From contig JAEOTN010000285.1 in NCBI GenBank assembly GCA_016839865.1, positions 1-7,112 on the forward strand: a DNA stretch of 7,112 nt, written 5' to 3'. This stretch comes from Promethearchaeota archaeon (GTDB lineage: Archaea > Asgardarchaeota > Lokiarchaeia > Sigynarchaeales > MK-D1). Under the pieces are notes generated by a model. It searched no databases. It was not told where the DNA came from and saw nothing but the letters and a program-made list of their open reading frames with translations. This document shows, piece after piece, positions 4,617 through 7,112 of the stretch (positions are counted from its first letter, which is position 1; every line of letters starts with the position of its first letter). Both the position numbers and the translations under genes were made by a program.

Positions 4617-6719
4617 TTAATCAGTATTTTTATCAATATCCAAGATTTTCGAATAGAGATACAATGATCTAATAAGCGGACCGGTTGCATAGGAAGCAAA
4701 ATCCACACTAGTTGATGTACTCCAATTTTCAAGCGTCCCCCACAGGATTTCATTTGTACCACGATCATCGTTATGTTGAAAATACATGTAATGTGAATGA
4801 AATCCTAATCCTGCTTCTGCATAGACTAAAAATGTTCGATCCCAAAAAGATAGTTCCAATAATCCCTCAATTGCCTGGCATAATTCCGAGCCGCCAATAA
4901 CCGGAAAACCCATTGATTTGTAAGTCGTTACCGGCATTCCTCCAGTGATGACATTATTTTTCCTATCACGCACACCTGTCCCCCACATGTAACTTAATAA
5001 ATGCCATGCTGCTCTTCGTGCGTGATCTAGCCATTTTTCTTCTTTCGTCAATTCATACGCTTTGGAAAAACATTTGATACATGCTATTGCGGTTACTAAG
5101 TCCCCTTGACGATTCGCAGCGTCCGTTTCGAAATACACACCATAATATTCTCCATCTTCCAATAATTTGATACAGGATAGTAATCCCTTTTTACCAGCGT
5201 TGAAGATCTTTTCCTCATCAAATACCACCCCCCACCAGAATAACATTGTAGCAGGATATATGCAAGCACCCGTTTCTTGGTTCCAAAAGGTTGTTCCATC
5301 CTCATTAAGTTCCTGATCCCATAATCCATCATTTTTTTGATACTTTAAAAGAAAATCCACAGTCTTGCGAATTGAATTTTTGAGTTTTTCTTCCATATCT
5401 CCAACGAAAATTGGATCGGTTTGTGATTTTTGTAAATCGACATATACTTGAAGAAGATTATAGGCAATCTGACCGGAGTAGGGAGGAGATACTATTAATT
5501 GGTCATATTTTCTTAGAACTCCAGGATTGTTTAATTCTCGAGAGAGTATATCGTATTTTTCAACTATGTAATGCCATAGTCCGTTTTTCAATTGAGGTTT
5601 CAGAGGAGGCGCTACCCAAGATATTCGTGTGCCCTTCTTATCTCGTTTAACAGGAAACCAATCCGTGAATCCTTTTTTTGGATCTTGTACGCGTCCGGTT
5701 GTCCAATATCCAAGTTTTTGGTTGTAAGTATCCAGATAGCTCCCTGCAATTGGACCTGATTGGATTAATGCGTCATTAAGAATTGGGGGAAGTAATTCTT
5801 TTAACAGAATTTCAAGATATCTCAATTCTTTCTTCCACAAATACAATGCCATAGGTCCAGTGATATACCCAACGGAAAAACAGTTTCCGATCGTAGTATA
5901 TCTCAATTTTTTATAGTGAAATCCTTCTTTACCATCGGAATAATACATAATAAAACTCGATGGTGATTTTCCAGATGTACAATCTATAAGAAAATGGTTA
6001 TACAAGGTTTCAAATGAAAGTTTTGCTTCAGATTCTAATTTATTAGCATATTTAATCGGAAGAGGTTTAATGGGTAATATTTTGAGTAGTTTCTCTCTAA
6101 TCGGAGTAATTTTTTCTCCTTTTCCTGCAATTATGCAAAATCTAGTTTCAAAATTCACTTTTACTTTTTGAGAGAGAGTGATGTCTTTAGTAGTAGATTT
6201 AGCACTAAAGTTCAGTATTTCCGATTGATTTAATCCAATTAATCCACAGTAAAGATCTTTCGAATGTACAGTCCAAACTTGCCCAAATGCTCCTGTGGGA
6301 GGGACTTTCAATGAAAATTTTTCAATAGATTCTAGTTTTCGATATTTATTCCCAGAAAAATTCAGGTAATCATATTGATTCACTCCATGAAAATCTATTT
6401 TGAACTCTAGAGTTAGATTTTGAATAGCTAGAACATCGTAAAAATCCGGCTCAATGTGAACTACGGGAGAATCTTGTTCGATTTTTAATTTGAAAGATAA
6501 ATTTCCAAAGAAATTTATGAACAGTGTTGATTCCTTCCCTATTGTCGAAACTTCTGAATAGGAATGAATTTTCAATTTCTTTCTTCCTGATTTTATTGAT
6601 ATCTCATTTATAGCTCGTATCCACTCAGAATTCTTCTTGATTGAAATACTTCCAATGTTTGTAACGGCTCCTATTCCATAATTCAACTTGAAAAAATCAT
6701 TTTCAATCGTTTTTTCCAT
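4617..6719 (-). CDS. Large two-domain protein with alpha/alpha-barrel (six-hairpin glycosidase-like) C-terminal half
   Basis: A 700-residue protein when started at ATG 6719. Residues 1 to about 210 alternate short hydrophobic and polar stretches, as in a beta-sandwich. From about 230 onward, amphipathic helices alternate with loops rich in Trp, Tyr, Gly and acidic residues, as in alpha/alpha toroid sugar-active enzymes. Examples are Y-S-G-Q-I-A-Y-N-L-L (around 440), D-G-L-W-D-Q-E-L (around 490), Y-F-E-T-D-A-A-N-R-Q-G-D (around 555) and an E-N-W-S-T-S-T-S-V-D stretch near the end. A beta-sandwich followed by an alpha/alpha barrel is common in glycoside hydrolases, lyases and phosphorylases, so carbohydrate processing is inferred. 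I do not recognise the family and cannot name catalytic residues. ATG 6767 and TTG 6782 are alternative starts; the latter overlaps the upstream stop codon. The extra 21 residues are hydrophobic but do not make a convincing signal peptide, so a cytoplasmic location is favoured. A candidate TATA-like element TTTTATTA at 6743-6750 would fit a leaderless start at 6719. Confidence 0.8.
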   Translation of the reverse strand: MEKTIENDFFKLNYGIGAVTNIGSISIKKNSEWIRAINEISIKSGRKKLKIHSYSEVSTIGKESTLFINFFGNLSFKLKIEQDSPVVHIEPDFYDVLAIQNLTLEFKIDFHGVNQYDYLNFSGNKYRKLESIEKFSLKVPPTGAFGQVWTVHSKDLYCGLIGLNQSEILNFSAKSTTKDITLSQKVKVNFETRFCIIAGKGEKITPIREKLLKILPIKPLPIKYANKLESEAKLSFETLYNHFLIDCTSGKSPSSFIMYYSDGKEGFHYKKLRYTTIGNCFSVGYITGPMALYLWKKELRYLEILLKELLPPILNDALIQSGPIAGSYLDTYNQKLGYWTTGRVQDPKKGFTDWFPVKRDKKGTRISWVAPPLKPQLKNGLWHYIVEKYDILSRELNNPGVLRKYDQLIVSPPYSGQIAYNLLQVYVDLQKSQTDPIFVGDMEEKLKNSIRKTVDFLLKYQKNDGLWDQELNEDGTTFWNQETGACIYPATMLFWWGVVFDEEKIFNAGKKGLLSCIKLLEDGEYYGVYFETDAANRQGDLVTAIACIKCFSKAYELTKEEKWLDHARRAAWHLLSYMWGTGVRDRKNNVITGGMPVTTYKSMGFPVIGGSELCQAIEGLLELSFWDRTFLVYAEAGLGFHSHYMYFQHNDDRGTNEILWGTLENWSTSTSVDFASYATGPLIRSLYLYSKILDIDKNTD

Positions 6720-6778
6720 GCCTATTAGTTGTATAAACCCTCTAATAAAACCTTGAAAATTGATCATCAATAAGAAAA

Positions 6779-7112
6779 TCAAGATAAAATTGAGGGAAGA
6801 ATAAAATTTTCCATGATTTCACTAAAATGATTTTCAACATGACTAGATTGCGTTACAACCACCATATCATGCTCAAGATCAATGCAAATTCGTTGTTCCA
6901 ATGCACCTAATGCACCAGGTCCCTCGAATCCTCCTAATTCCCACAACCACCATAAAAACCCATAACCCGAAAAACCATATCCCTCAAAATAGGAAGAGAT
7001 ATTGGTATGAAAGCTGGTAGAAATGTTTATCCAGTTCGTTGAAATTATTCTGTGACTGTTGAAAATACCTTGATTGAGATATAGCATCCCGAATTTTGCC
7101 ATATCTCTAGCA
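6779..7112 (-). CDS. Serine hydrolase, beta-lactamase/PBP class C family, C-terminal fragment
   Basis: The last 110 residues of a protein that enters from the right edge; the frame is open to 7112, so the true start lies outside. Including the codons up to 7111, the fragment begins A-R-D-M-A-K-F-G-M-L-Y-L-N-Q-G, the characteristic helix of the beta-lactamase (PF00144) fold. It continues with Y-G-F-L-W-W-L and a final strand pair E-Q-R-I-C-I-D-L-E-H-D-M-V-V-V-T, which corresponds to the family's G-Q-x-I-x-V-x-P-x-x-x-x-V-V-V. The catalytic S-x-x-K and Y-x-N motifs are not in the window. The third active-site element, usually H/K-x-G or G-x-G-G-Q, reads G-A-L-G-A-L-E-Q here. Members include esterases, D-aminopeptidases and penicillin-binding proteins, so the substrate is unknown. 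The stop codon is 59 bases before the preferred start of the glycosidase-like gene on the same strand. Confidence 0.88.
   Translation of the reverse strand, partial: ARDMAKFGMLYLNQGIFNSHRIISTNWINISTSFHTNISSYFEGYGFSGYGFLWWLWELGGFEGPGALGALEQRICIDLEHDMVVVTQSSHVENHFSEIMENFILPSILS

Noticed and set aside
5096..5650. Frames of 78-79 codons inside the glycosidase-like gene
   Set aside because: Out-of-frame or antisense shadows of a continuous 700-codon frame.

Overview
The window looks like chromosomal DNA from an AT-rich, probably anaerobic archaeon. Three intergenic regions carry the same archaeal-type TATA box (TTTATAT) at plausible distances from start codons. At least one gene looks leaderless, while genes inside operons carry a GGAG-type ribosome binding site. 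The gene content (a heterodisulfide-reductase-like Fe-S protein, a small cold-shock protein, a TIGR04076 protein) would suit a Lokiarchaeia-like Asgard archaeon. That placement is inference, since no rRNA or other phylogenetic marker is present.

Layout. (1) Positions 1-2600, minus strand: a two-gene redox operon. A 497-residue FAD-linked oxidoreductase of the VAO/PCMH type comes first. Twenty-five bases downstream is a dicluster ferredoxin/CCG-domain Fe-S protein (HdrD/GlcF-like), which runs off the left edge. Together they probably oxidise a small organic substrate and pass electrons from FAD through Fe-S clusters to an unseen acceptor. (2) Positions 2601-3728: two AT-rich spacers around a monocistronic cold-shock-domain gene (minus strand). 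The visible signals are a promoter, a candidate terminator, and about 610 bases with no convincing gene. (3) Positions 3738-4599, plus strand: a TIGR04076-family protein of unknown function followed by a RimI-like GNAT acetyltransferase, probably one transcript. (4) Positions 4617-7112, minus strand: a 700-residue protein with a beta-rich N-terminal half and an alpha/alpha-barrel-like C-terminal half (glycosidase-like, family not recognised). It is preceded by the C-terminal end of a beta-lactamase/PBP-type serine hydrolase that enters from the right edge. This unit converges on the GNAT gene with 17 bases between stop codons.

No mobile element, CRISPR array, tRNA, rRNA or clear defence system was seen. 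The points most worth following are the VAO-type flavoprotein with an altered active site paired with an Hdr-like Fe-S partner, and the unassigned alpha/alpha-barrel protein.
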